Positions 17,423 through 26,423 of a DNA stretch of 64,000 nt are shown here, piece after piece. Below the pieces are notes generated by a model. That model worked only from the letters and a program-made list of their open reading frames with translations, made no database searches and was not told where the DNA came from. This DNA comes from Nonomuraea glycinis (GTDB lineage Bacteria > Actinomycetota > Actinomycetes > Streptosporangiales > Streptosporangiaceae). The position numbers and the translations under genes were made by a program. The stretch lies in assembly GCF_014646515.1 (NCBI RefSeq), contig NZ_BMNK01000012.1, positions 1 to 64,000 of the forward strand, written 5' to 3'. Position 1 is the first letter of the stretch, and each line of letters opens with the position of its first letter.

Positions 17423-18267
17423 CAGCGCCCTTCCGTGCGAGTCACCGCTCGGGGCCAGTGCTCGGCGAGCCCGGCGAGGCGGAGCCGTACGTCACGGCGG
17501 TCGTGCGGTAGCCAGATCGGCCCTTCCGGCCCGTCAGATCCAGCTACGGCGGTGGCGCAGGGCACGGCCATCTGGGCAGCTCGGAGCTGGAGCCGAGCGT
17601 GCAGACTGCCTTCCCTGCGTTTCGAGCTCGTCAGGAACAGAACAGGAGTGGTGATGCCGGTGGCCGCAGTGAGGGCGGCGTAGCCGGACAGCTTCGCGAG
17701 GACCCGGTCGAAGGTCTCCGTGCCGGTGTCGTATTCGAGGAAGAAGTCCAGCGTGCTGCCGTTCTCCGTCCACCTGCCGTACGCATCCGGGCGCACGTAC
17801 TTGCCCCACTGCACCGCACAGCGGGATTCGGTCCACCACGTTTCCAGCCGGCATCCGCTCGTCCGGCGAGTGGTGCCGTACAAGCGGGCGAAGACCCCGT
17901 TGGTCCCGACGGTGTGGGAGAGCCGCTGGCTGTAGGCGATCGACAGGGCGCGGTCGCGGCGGTAGCCGAACTCCGGCAGTTCGACGCCGTCCTCAGTGGC
18001 GAGTACGGCGGCGCCGGGTTCGCCGAGCACGTAGTGCCAGGGCGCTGAACCGACGGGCGGCTTGGGGCGGAAGCGGTCTAGGACGCCGATGCGGTGCAGC
18101 TTGACCAGGCGGTGCCGCGCGGTGATCGGGTCGTTGAAGGCGACGTACGCGATCTGGTGGCAGGTCAGGACCTTGTGGGCCCAGACCAGGCGGAGCAGAT
18201 GGCGGTCGCGGCCGGTCAGCCGGGTGGCGAGCGAGGCCAGGACACCGGGTGTGTAGTGCTCGTTCAT
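17419..18267 (-). CDS. Replication-relaxation family protein
   Basis: A 282-residue protein of the replication-relaxation family. The N-terminus is a winged-helix segment (TGRDRHLLRLVWAHKVLTCHQIAYVAFN, with TARHRLVKLHRIGVLDRF), then a nuclease-like alpha/beta region with conserved acidic positions (YVRPDAYGRW; DFFLEYDTGTETFDRV). Members sit with actinobacterial transfer operons and plasmids, and a role in DNA processing is presumed. ATGA overlap with the coupling-protein gene upstream; TTGA overlap with the NlpC/P60 gene downstream. No canonical relaxase is found beside it. Confidence 0.8.
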   Translation of the reverse strand: MNEHYTPGVLASLATRLTGRDRHLLRLVWAHKVLTCHQIAYVAFNDPITARHRLVKLHRIGVLDRFRPKPPVGSAPWHYVLGEPGAAVLATEDGVELPEFGYRRDRALSIAYSQRLSHTVGTNGVFARLYGTTRRTSGCRLETWWTESRCAVQWGKYVRPDAYGRWTENGSTLDFFLEYDTGTETFDRVLAKLSGYAALTAATGITTPVLFLTSSKRREGSLHARLQLRAAQMAVPCATAVAGSDGPEGPIWLPHDRRDVRLRLAGLAEHWPRAVTRTEGRC

Positions 18268-20639
18268 GACTCTCCTTTTCTGGGCTGCTGCCGGGGGTCG
18301 TCGGCGGGAAGGGCTTCGGGGCGGACGCGTATACGGCCATGCGCCTGGGCGGCGGCGGCTCGGATGCGTGCGGCGAGCGCCGCGTCGGGCTCGGGCAGGG
18401 GCCGGGTGCGCAGCGTGAACGGCGCGGTCTCGGCGGAGCGGACGACCAAGCGGGCGGCGGCCTGGAAGGCTCCCAGGTTGGCCAGGTCGTGCCGAGCCAG
18501 GTACGGGCTGAAGTGGTGCTCGTTCTCGCGGGCGTCCTCGGGGGAGAGCGAGAAGTAGATCTTGTTGCGGGCGTCGGAGCTGATCGCCTGCCGGAGGTCA
18601 CGGGGGAGCTGGGCCAGGTGCTGGTGGGCGAGCACCATCGACAGCCGGTAGGCGCGGGCCTCGGCGAGCATGTCGGACAGCGCGTGCGGCAGGTTCAGGA
18701 AGTTCTGCGTCTCGTCGACGTAGAGCGCGGCCGGTGCCCGGGTACGGCCGAGCCGGGCGCGATGGGAGGCGGCCTGCCAGACCTGGGCCAGCAGGAGCGA
18801 GCCGAGCAGGCGGGCGGTGTCGTCGCCGAGCACCCCCTTGGGCAGCCGCGCGAGCAGGATCCCGCCGTCGAGGATGTCGCCGACGTCGAACGTGGACTGG
18901 GCCGAGCCGAGGATGTCGCGGACGAACGGGCGGAGCATGAACGCCCGGAGTTTGTTCATGATGGGCGCGGTGACGTGCGCCTGAGCCTGCTCCGACAGGT
19001 GCTCGTACCAGCTCCAGAACCCCAGCAGGAAGCTGTCGTCCATCTGGTCGACGAGCTGCCTTCGGTAGACCGGATCGGTGAGCAGCGCCGGGATGTCGGC
19101 GAGCGTGCCGCCGTTCCGGGAGAGGGTGAGGCAGCAGCCGCGCAGGATGTCGTCGCTGCGCGGGCCCCAGGAGTCGGCGTAGATCTTGTGGAAGATGCCG
19201 ACGATGTTGTCCACGAGCGTTTCCCGGTCGGCCCCGCTCAGGACGTTGAGCGCGGGCCGGGGGTGGCGGTCGTCGGGGTCGATCAGGGCGATGCGCTGCC
19301 CGGCCTCTTCGGGGATGAGCCCCAGGAGATCGGCGACCAGGTCGCCCTTGGCGTCGACCACGGCTACGCCGCGTCCGGCCTGGATGTCGGAGAGGATCAT
19401 GTGCGCGAGCAGGGTGCTCTTGCCTGTGCCGTTCGGTCCGAGTACGTGCACGTGGTGGCAGGAGTCGATGACCCGCAGCGCGACCGGCCGCTCGTGCCCG
19501 GCGTCGGCGAAGCCGAGGACCTTCCCGTGCTGGGCGACCTGGGGCGAGGGCGCGGCCGTGTTCGCTCCGGCTCGTTGGAGCCCGGGTACGGCGGCGTCCA
19601 TCGGCAGATGGGCGAGCGCGGCCAGTTCGGGCACCGACAGGAGGAAGCCGCGACCGAGCCGCCGCGAGGCCAGATGGCGCGCGGCAAGCGGGAGGCGGTG
19701 CCGTTCGAGCCGGTTGTGGCCGGAGAACAGGGCGAACGCGGAAGCGATCGCGTGCGCGCGGCCCCGAATGGCGCTGCGCCGCGCCCTGCGAGCTTCACGG
19801 CCCTTGCCGTCGTCACCTTGGACGGCGTAGCGGACGGCGACCTCGTACCTGGGGCGCAGCGCCTTGTCCCGGCTGGCGCGGGCCTCGGCGTACTGCTCCA
19901 GCCGTACGGCGTAATCCTGCGACCTGTGATCTGTCCGGTGCCGGGGATGCGCCGGGCCGGGCGAGATGAGATCAAGAACGCCTCGGAGCATGGATGCCAA
20001 GATGCCGGCGGTCCCGTGGGAGAGACGGCGGCCGGAAGCGGGCCGAGCCAGGACCTGTACGGTGGCGTGCTGCCAGGTGGGCATGCCCACCCCGGCTCCG
20101 AGGAGAGCCCGCAGCGGGTCGTGATCGTGGTCGTGCCGAATCGGGAGCCGCTCGCTACGGGCGATCCTGAGCTGCCCACCGGTTGCCCGCCCAGCCAGCG
20201 GAACGGGTGGAGCAGCCTCCAGCACCGCGGTACGCGCGGACGGCCAGGCGGCCTCAATCGCATGCTCGACCAGGTGCTGAGGAACGCTGCCGGGCACCCA
20301 CAGCCGGATCCGCACGCCGCCTGCGCCGAAGACGTACTCGAAGGCCAGGTGCGGCTGGCCGAACAGGATGCGCTTCCAGGCCGGACGCAGCAGGCCGACC
20401 AGGTTGCCCCACAGCGCCTTCGCACCGGGCATGTCCGCGACCGGCGGGGCCAGAATCTCCACGCATCGCGCGCCCTTGATGAGAGCGCGGTGCCGGAGCC
20501 GTGCGAGCAGAAAGCGCAGCAAATCGATCACGAACGCGGCGGCCGCTATCAGGATGGCAAGGTCCCAAGTGTGCGCTTCTAGCCAGGTCAGCGTCAGATC
20601 CAGGAGTGCGTCCGGGGCGTAAAGAAGATCGCGCAGCAT
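18264..20639 (-). CDS. TraD/VirD4-like coupling ATPase
   Basis: A 791-residue ATPase. An N-terminal hydrophobic segment (DLAILIAAAAFVIDLLRFLL) anchors it. Walker A (GPNGTGKSTLL) is near residue 400 and Walker B (ALYVDETQNFL) near 640, followed by the VLAHQHLAQLP motif of the HerA/FtsK/TraD clade. Coupling proteins bring DNA or effectors to a type IV secretion channel. The start ATG overlaps the VirB4-like stop by one base (TGATG); the open frame upstream of it is out-of-frame shadow of that gene. Confidence 0.85.
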   Translation of the reverse strand: MLRDLLYAPDALLDLTLTWLEAHTWDLAILIAAAAFVIDLLRFLLARLRHRALIKGARCVEILAPPVADMPGAKALWGNLVGLLRPAWKRILFGQPHLAFEYVFGAGGVRIRLWVPGSVPQHLVEHAIEAAWPSARTAVLEAAPPVPLAGRATGGQLRIARSERLPIRHDHDHDPLRALLGAGVGMPTWQHATVQVLARPASGRRLSHGTAGILASMLRGVLDLISPGPAHPRHRTDHRSQDYAVRLEQYAEARASRDKALRPRYEVAVRYAVQGDDGKGREARRARRSAIRGRAHAIASAFALFSGHNRLERHRLPLAARHLASRRLGRGFLLSVPELAALAHLPMDAAVPGLQRAGANTAAPSPQVAQHGKVLGFADAGHERPVALRVIDSCHHVHVLGPNGTGKSTLLAHMILSDIQAGRGVAVVDAKGDLVADLLGLIPEEAGQRIALIDPDDRHPRPALNVLSGADRETLVDNIVGIFHKIYADSWGPRSDDILRGCCLTLSRNGGTLADIPALLTDPVYRRQLVDQMDDSFLLGFWSWYEHLSEQAQAHVTAPIMNKLRAFMLRPFVRDILGSAQSTFDVGDILDGGILLARLPKGVLGDDTARLLGSLLLAQVWQAASHRARLGRTRAPAALYVDETQNFLNLPHALSDMLAEARAYRLSMVLAHQHLAQLPRDLRQAISSDARNKIYFSLSPEDARENEHHFSPYLARHDLANLGAFQAAARLVVRSAETAPFTLRTRPLPEPDAALAARIRAAAAQAHGRIRVRPEALPADDPRQQPRKGES

Positions 20640-22384
20640 CAGAGTCCGTCCTCCTCGTACTCGGCCAGCTCTTGCGGGGACGACGTGACGAGCCGGTGCT
20701 CCTGCTCGCTGGCCAGCACCTGGAAGGCCACCCGAGCAGCTCCGGCATCGGCGGCCAATAGGCCGAATCCGCGATCCGCGGACAGCAGGAGTTGGCGTTC
20801 GCCGTCGGAGAGGCGGAAGGCGTCCGCGACTGCGTCGATGGCCTGGGGCGCCTGCCGGAGCAGGATCTGCGTGGTGGAGTTGGCGATGATCGCCTGCCCG
20901 ATGTCGGACCCGAGTAGGTCGGCGGCATCCTGGGTGACCACGGACAGTCCCGCCCAGTGCTTCCTGGCCGCCTTCGCCATGCGCAGCAGGAACTTCGCGC
21001 CTTCGGGGTCTTTCATGAGCAACCACGCCTCGTCGACCACGACCAGGCGTGGACGCCGGTTGTGTGGATCGGAGACCCGACGCCAGACCGCGTCCAGAGT
21101 GAGCAGCGTGCCGACGGCCTTCAGCTCGTCGGGCAGGTCGCGGAGTGAAAAGACGATCAGGTGGGAGTCGGGCCGGGTCGTGGTGTGGCCGTCGAAGAGC
21201 TGACGGTGGCTACCGGCCACGTATGGCGCGAGCCCGGCAGCCACCTCGGCGGCTTTGGGATCGCCATCTTCGGTAAGAGCGCTTACCAGATCGCTCATAA
21301 GGGGTGGCGGCTTGTCCCAGGTGCGCTCGTCGAAGGTGATTCCTGCCTGCTTGTACGCGGCGATGATCGCCCGGTCCAGGGCTGCCTTGCTCCCCTTGTC
21401 CAGCGGGCCACCGAGCATGACCGCGCCAAGCGTGTGCAGGAACAGAGCCCGCCGAGTAAGCGGATCACCGTCCCGACGGCTCTCCCGAGGAAGGTCGAAG
21501 GGGTTGAGCCGCACCTTCGGCGCGCCCAGGTGGAGATAGGCCCCGCCGACCGCCGCGCACATTCGGGCGTACTCGTCTTCGGGGTCGATGACCGCGACCT
21601 CGATCCCGGCGTACAGCGAGCGCAGCGCCTCCAGTTTGGCCAGGTACGACTTCCCGGCCCCGCTGCTGGCGATGATCGTCGAGTTGTGGTTGGGCTGGGC
21701 GAACCTGTCCCAGGCCACCAACGACGCGCTGGCGGCGTTCGCGCCGTACAGGACAGTGGTCGGCCCCAGCTCGGAGGTCAGATCAGGGCTGGTGAACGGG
21801 AACGCCGCCGCGAGCGCGGAAGTGTCGAACGTACGGCCCATCTCCAGGTTGTCGTAGGCCAGCGGGAGCGAGGACACCCAGCCCTGCAGCTGGCGGAAGG
21901 CGACCTGCCGGGCGTCCAGCAGGAGCGAGGCGGCCAGTGCGCGAACCTGGGCGCACGCGTCGTCCAGTTCCTCTTGGGTGCCCGCGTGGACGGTGAGGTA
22001 GATCGAGGCGCGGAACAGCTTGGCCTGCCCTCGCGCGATCCGTGAGGCCAGGTCCTGGGCGTCCTCGGCGGCGACTTCCGCGCCGGGATCCAGTAGCCGG
22101 CCGTGCTGCTGGTCGCTGCGCAGTCCCGACTCCAGCCGGGCGAGCTGCTTGCGCAGCCGGTCTGAGGCGACCAGCGACGGGACCGGGTCGACGTGCAGCG
22201 ACACGTCCAGGCGGCCGGGGTAGGTGAGGAGCGGTTCCAGCCAGCCGGGGGTGACCTCGCGTGGGTAGCCGCTGATGGCAAGGGTGGCGCACAGCCCGTC
22301 ACCGATCCTCAGGTCCCTCGGCCGGACCTGGACCGCGTCCGGGCCGAACCCGGTGGGGGCCGTGCGTCTGCGGGAGAGTCTCAT
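20639..22384 (-). CDS. VirB4/TraC-like type IV secretion ATPase
   Basis: A 581-residue ATPase of the VirB4 class. Walker A is ASSGAGKSYLAK near residue 243, then VIDPEDEYARM, Walker B RLVVVDEAWLLM near 450 and VTQDAADLLGS, the usual VirB4 order. The N-terminal 220 residues form the SCO6880-like domain that contacts the inner-membrane channel. ATG at 22384 overlaps the PrgI-gene stop (ATGA); an in-frame extension upstream is shadow. It energises assembly and transport through the channel. Confidence 0.9.
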   Translation of the reverse strand: MRLSRRRTAPTGFGPDAVQVRPRDLRIGDGLCATLAISGYPREVTPGWLEPLLTYPGRLDVSLHVDPVPSLVASDRLRKQLARLESGLRSDQQHGRLLDPGAEVAAEDAQDLASRIARGQAKLFRASIYLTVHAGTQEELDDACAQVRALAASLLLDARQVAFRQLQGWVSSLPLAYDNLEMGRTFDTSALAAAFPFTSPDLTSELGPTTVLYGANAASASLVAWDRFAQPNHNSTIIASSGAGKSYLAKLEALRSLYAGIEVAVIDPEDEYARMCAAVGGAYLHLGAPKVRLNPFDLPRESRRDGDPLTRRALFLHTLGAVMLGGPLDKGSKAALDRAIIAAYKQAGITFDERTWDKPPPLMSDLVSALTEDGDPKAAEVAAGLAPYVAGSHRQLFDGHTTTRPDSHLIVFSLRDLPDELKAVGTLLTLDAVWRRVSDPHNRRPRLVVVDEAWLLMKDPEGAKFLLRMAKAARKHWAGLSVVTQDAADLLGSDIGQAIIANSTTQILLRQAPQAIDAVADAFRLSDGERQLLLSADRGFGLLAADAGAARVAFQVLASEQEHRLVTSSPQELAEYEEDGL

Positions 22385-23313
22385 CGGTGTTCTCCTCTCG
22401 TGACGACCTCGTCCTGCGTCGCGAACTCGGCATCGGGAATGGACGGAGCGGCCGGGTCGAAGCAGGAGGTCAGCAGCGCGTTCGCGGCGCGGGCGTCCAG
22501 CAGGCGTACGGTCAGCCCGCACACCGACAGCAGCCGGCCCGCTTCCTCCAGGCGTCGCAGGGCGCGGGCCACAGCCGCGTCGGAGCCCTTCGCGGATGGC
22601 TCGCGGATGATCAGCAGCACCTGGCGGCGGAGCAGGTCGTGACGTGCGGAGATGTCCGCGAGGAACGCCGCGTGCTCGTGCGCGGCGGCGGTCAGAGCCG
22701 GATGGGGAAGCTCGCGGGCGTTCCCGACCAAGGTAGAGATGGTCTCGGTGAGATCCACCCGCTCAGCGCGGACCAGGATCTGGGCGGGGCCGGACAGCGA
22801 GTTGAGCCAGCGTCCGAACACCGCGACCAGCGCGTCCTGCTCGTCGGGTGTTCGGAGCGCGAAGCTGACCGTGGACACCTCCGCAACGGCCGCGACGCCG
22901 TCCGGCCCGAGATCGATCAGCCCATCACCTATCACCCCGCGTGCGGGTAGGCGAAGGGGTGCGGGACGGCGACAGGGCCGGGCGGCGACCCAGGGCGGGG
23001 GCGGTGGGACGTTCCCCGGCGTGGAGATCAGGGACTTCGGGGAACGCTGGTGACGGATCGCGGCCAGCAGGTACCGGTCCAGGGAAACGCCGTCACGCCG
23101 ACCGATCGCCAGCAGGATGCCGAGGATCCCAACCGGAAGCACCGCCGCCGCGCACACCACCAGCGGCACCCGATCGCCGAAGATCAGATAGGCGGTGTAG
23201 AGAAGGCCTCCAGTGCCCCCGAGGATGACCACCTGGCGGGCGGTGAGGCCACCTACGATCCGGTCTTCCTGCTCCACGTCGGCAGGGATGCGGACTGGCT
23301 GCACCCAGTTCAT
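22381..23313 (-). CDS. PrgI-like type IV secretion membrane protein
   Basis: A 310-residue protein. Residues 1-75 match PrgI-family proteins: RIPADVEQEDRIVGGLTARQ followed by two close transmembrane helices (VVILGGTGGLLYTAYLIFG and VCAAAVLPVGILGILLAIG). The C-terminal part is a soluble domain resembling the N-terminal portion of SCO6880-type VirB4 proteins, with ALRRLEEAGRLL. In many systems PrgI is fused to or encoded beside the ATPase, as here. ATGA overlaps on both sides show tight translational coupling. Confidence 0.8.
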   Translation of the reverse strand: MNWVQPVRIPADVEQEDRIVGGLTARQVVILGGTGGLLYTAYLIFGDRVPLVVCAAAVLPVGILGILLAIGRRDGVSLDRYLLAAIRHQRSPKSLISTPGNVPPPPPWVAARPCRRPAPLRLPARGVIGDGLIDLGPDGVAAVAEVSTVSFALRTPDEQDALVAVFGRWLNSLSGPAQILVRAERVDLTETISTLVGNARELPHPALTAAAHEHAAFLADISARHDLLRRQVLLIIREPSAKGSDAAVARALRRLEEAGRLLSVCGLTVRLLDARAANALLTSCFDPAAPSIPDAEFATQDEVVTRGEHR

Positions 23314-24836
23314 CGGCCGTCCCCTCCGGGGTTCTCGGGCCGGTCGATGGGACCGGAAGCGGGATAGACGGGAGGCCGGAACACGACCGGTGGGACCGGA
23401 GAGCGGGCAGGCCGTGGCGCAGAAGGGCTGTTCTGGTTGCGGAGCCAGTACAACTGGCCCAGACCAGCAGGGCCGTTGGCGTAGTAGGTCTCGCGCGGAT
23501 ACCCGTACACCGGGGTGTTCTTGGAAATGGGCCGGGAAGCCTGCGAGGCAGGACGAGAGTGGCCGGACTGGGCCGGGCGGCGCGCGGCAACGGGCGCGTG
23601 CTTGATCGGTCCGGCACCTCCACGGGCCACGGAGGCTGCCGTTGCCACACCGGCGGCAGCCGTACCGGCAGGACCTCCGGCAACGGCGGGCAGCACCCTG
23701 CTCGTCATGGCGGAGGCCGCCGCAGTCCTGGAGGCTCCGCTGCCCCGCCCACCTCCTCTGCCACGGCCGAGATGCAGGGCGTTCAGAACTGGCGAGGTGA
23801 GCTTGTACGCCAGGGCGTACTTGATGATCCGGATGATCGCCGAGCCTCGGCCGGCGGTCTGGGCGAAGATCCTCCGGCTGATCCAACCCGGGATGCGGAT
23901 CAGGATGATCAGTAGGCAGAGGGCGAGCACCAGGTTGATGAGTTGTCCGGTAGGCGCGATGCTGAGGAGAAGTCGGCCGTCCTGGTTGAAGAAGATCCGT
24001 ACCGCCAGGGCCAGCGTGAGTGACTGGGCGACCTGGATGAGCAGAAGTCCGGTGAAGGCGCGCCACCAGAACCGCGCCAGCCCGTCGGTGTACGGCAGAG
24101 CCAGGCAGGCCAAGGCGAGCGGTGCGGCGACCACCATTAGCAGCACCAGTGCGGCCCGCATGACGAACGAGATCAGCAGCACGATGAGCAGGACGACCGC
24201 GACCAGGGCGAGCAGGACGTAGAAGATCTCCTGATCGCCGGAGACGATGACCAGGAACCGCAGGGTCATCGCAGCCCGGCGGGCGTCGAAGTCCTGCCCG
24301 AGCAGTGCCGTTGACAGGGCGTTGGACAGCTCGATGACCTTGCCGCAGATCAGGAAGCTCGTGTTCGCGGCCAGGAAGGCGACGCACAGCCGGGGCAGGA
24401 CCTCCTTGACCGCATAGCGGGTCTGCACCGTCCCATGCCCCATGGCCGCGATGGCGCCGACGGTGGCGAGCAGAACAAACCCGGCATCAGCGATGGCGGC
24501 ATTGGCCTTCCACAGGTCGAACACCCTGCCGCTGCCCGAGACATCGGGAGTCGCGAGCAGCGTCGCCGCCAGCAGTTCCAGTAGCGGCTTGATCGCCATG
24601 GCCACGAGGTTCGCGAACCAGGAGTTGATCTGGCCGTTGATCCAGTCACCGATCTGGAACCCGAACCCCGGACTCGCCGGTAGCGGGACATCACCCAGCT
24701 CGGATGGGGAGGGGGACGGTGCCGGAGTAGCGGCCTGTGCGGTGTCCACTGTGGCAAGGACGTCTACTGCCATGGCGGCAACGACGGTCAGTCGCATTGC
24801 CGGTCTGCCGCTGCGCAGGGCAGGCATCGCGCTCAC
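23310..24836 (-). CDS. VirB6/TrbL-like polytopic channel protein
   Basis: A 508-residue membrane protein: a signal-like N-terminus (ending near VDTAQA), a Pro/Ser stretch, then at least six hydrophobic helices (for example IFYVLLALVAVVLLIVLLISF and LVLALCLLIILIRIPGWI), and a long Gly/Arg/Pro-rich cytoplasmic tail. The fold fits the VirB6/TrbL inner-membrane channel component. The start is GTG overlapping the upstream stop (GTGA). The low-complexity tail might contact DNA or the coupling ATPase; that is inference. Confidence 0.8.
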   Translation of the reverse strand: MSAMPALRSGRPAMRLTVVAAMAVDVLATVDTAQAATPAPSPSPSELGDVPLPASPGFGFQIGDWINGQINSWFANLVAMAIKPLLELLAATLLATPDVSGSGRVFDLWKANAAIADAGFVLLATVGAIAAMGHGTVQTRYAVKEVLPRLCVAFLAANTSFLICGKVIELSNALSTALLGQDFDARRAAMTLRFLVIVSGDQEIFYVLLALVAVVLLIVLLISFVMRAALVLLMVVAAPLALACLALPYTDGLARFWWRAFTGLLLIQVAQSLTLALAVRIFFNQDGRLLLSIAPTGQLINLVLALCLLIILIRIPGWISRRIFAQTAGRGSAIIRIIKYALAYKLTSPVLNALHLGRGRGGGRGSGASRTAAASAMTSRVLPAVAGGPAGTAAAGVATAASVARGGAGPIKHAPVAARRPAQSGHSRPASQASRPISKNTPVYGYPRETYYANGPAGLGQLYWLRNQNSPSAPRPARSPVPPVVFRPPVYPASGPIDRPENPGGDGR

Positions 24837-26059
24837 CCGCCCACGATCCGCTTAAGGACGCTCACGAACAGCGGGGCCAGTACAGCCAGTGCGTAGCCGA
24901 ACGCTGCGGCTTTCAAGGCGCCCTTCGCCTTCTGGACCTCGCCGGGATCGCCTCCGGCCACCAGGTAACGCAGCCCGCCGATGGTCAGCATCAGCGTGGC
25001 CAGCCCGGCGAGGAGGCCGATCATCCAGTTCCGCAGGTTGTTGAGCACCGAGTTCAGGTCTGAGGGAACGGCAGAGGCGGCAAACGCGCCCGTTGCCACA
25101 GCGGCAATCAGCAGCACGGTGACTGCCGTTACGGCCAGGGCCCAGGTGACGATCCAACGCGTGGAAGGCGGGCGGCGGCCGGTGGGGTGCCGGGCTGGGT
25201 TCTGCTGTCCGGTGCGGCGGGCGCGGCCCGCGACGGATGGGTGGTTAGGGGAGATCCGCGCGGAGTCAGGGGTCGTGCCCCTGCCTCCCTTCGGGTCGGT
25301 TGCCGTTTCTGCATCCGGAGTTCCCTGGCTCCGCGCGGAAGCCGTGTGCTGCGCTTCCTCGTCCACAGCTGTGGACGAGGGTTCGGAATCCTGCAGCTGC
25401 GCTGGTGGCAGGTCGCGGTGGTGCCGCTTGAGGACCGTCCGGAGCGTTCGCAGGGGTACGTCTTCCAGCCGCGACAGGGTGATCAGCTCGGCGTCCAGCT
25501 CGCTGAGCACGCCGTCGGCCACCGCGTCGATCAGTACGAGGTCGGGGTGAAACCAGGGGCGCCGGGGAGACGTTGACTCATCCGTGCGCTGCCGCTCGGC
25601 CATGTACCGGATGGCGTGCTGGCCCGCGCAGCGGGCCGCCTCGCACATGCGGGGGCGGATGTCTGGCAGGTCGACGTCCACGCGGTGGATGGCCCGCAGA
25701 TAGCCCGCCATGATCGCGCTGTCGACGTCGACGGGATCACCACAGGACAGGGTGCGGGTCAGTGAGAGTGCGATCATGCGGAGCGCGGGGATCGCCATCC
25801 CGACGGCGGCGACGGTCCAGGTGGAGCCGGACTGGCGTGCCCGGGTGACCAGCTCTCGCCAGACGGCGTCGCGGGTGTCGTCGCTGACGTGCCGGCTGGT
25901 GAGTAGCATCCGCAGCTCCCGCAGGCACACCATGCCTCGGGGCAGTTCGGCGGCGATCGTGGAGCCGTTCAGGGGCAGGCTGCCGGGGCCCGTCGTCAGC
26001 AGCCGGAACGAGGTCTCCGCGGTGTCCAGGGGCGATTCGGTGAGGCGATGCGCGCTCAT
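24833..26059 (-). CDS. Sigma-like domain fused to VirB2-type pilin segment
   Basis: A 408-residue protein, first gene of the transfer operon. Residues about 1-220 are soluble and helical, with a segment like sigma region 2 (DVDSAIMAGYLRAIHRVDVD) and another like region 4 (LDAELITLSRLEDVPLRTLR). A polar Pro/Thr/Arg linker (220-298) follows. The C-terminus has a hydrophobic leader ending in AFAAS and two helices around GGLRYLVAGGDPGEVQKAKGA, the layout of actinobacterial VirB2/TrbC pilins. GGAG precedes ATG 26059. The pilin part is fairly clear; the sigma resemblance is weaker. Confidence 0.65.
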   Translation of the reverse strand: MSAHRLTESPLDTAETSFRLLTTGPGSLPLNGSTIAAELPRGMVCLRELRMLLTSRHVSDDTRDAVWRELVTRARQSGSTWTVAAVGMAIPALRMIALSLTRTLSCGDPVDVDSAIMAGYLRAIHRVDVDLPDIRPRMCEAARCAGQHAIRYMAERQRTDESTSPRRPWFHPDLVLIDAVADGVLSELDAELITLSRLEDVPLRTLRTVLKRHHRDLPPAQLQDSEPSSTAVDEEAQHTASARSQGTPDAETATDPKGGRGTTPDSARISPNHPSVAGRARRTGQQNPARHPTGRRPPSTRWIVTWALAVTAVTVLLIAAVATGAFAASAVPSDLNSVLNNLRNWMIGLLAGLATLMLTIGGLRYLVAGGDPGEVQKAKGALKAAAFGYALAVLAPLFVSVLKRIVGG

Positions 26060-26151
26060 GTCGTACTCCGGGTCGAGAAAGCTTCGTGGTCTCGAAACCG
26101 GTCTACGCAGCACCTCAGAAACAGCTCAGAGGTCGATGGGGTATTCGCTCA

Positions 26152-26169
26152 GAAGTTCTTCAGAACTTC
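26152..26169. promoter_or_regulatory. Perfect palindrome in the divergent promoter region
   Basis: GAAGTTCT-TC-AGAACTTC is an 8+2+8 perfect inverted repeat, about 93 bases upstream of the transfer operon and 255 bases upstream of the modification cassette. CTCAGA motifs recur around it (near 26114, 26124, 26148). It is a good operator candidate for co-regulating both divergent operons. Confidence 0.5.
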
Positions 26170-26423
26170 GTATCGCGATGCTTCTCTGGGCGACTCGGCA
26201 GCCTCTGAACCGTCTTATTTGAGCGGTTTTGGCCAGCATCTGAGAGGACTCTGAGCCCGCTGCTCTCCTGGTCACACGCCCTCAGCGCCGCACCAGCGGC
26301 TCCTGGAGGCGTACATCCGGAGAAACGTGTCCCGACAGAACAATGGAGAACTGGAATGGGATCCAGAAGACCGTCCACGACGGTGAACTGAACAATCCGG
26401 CGCGGTCGGAGGATCGACGGCTG

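Noticed and set aside
18339..20582. 747-codon plus-strand frame opposite the coupling ATPase
   Set aside because: Antisense artefact with Gly/Val/Arg-rich product; the minus-strand gene has both Walker motifs.
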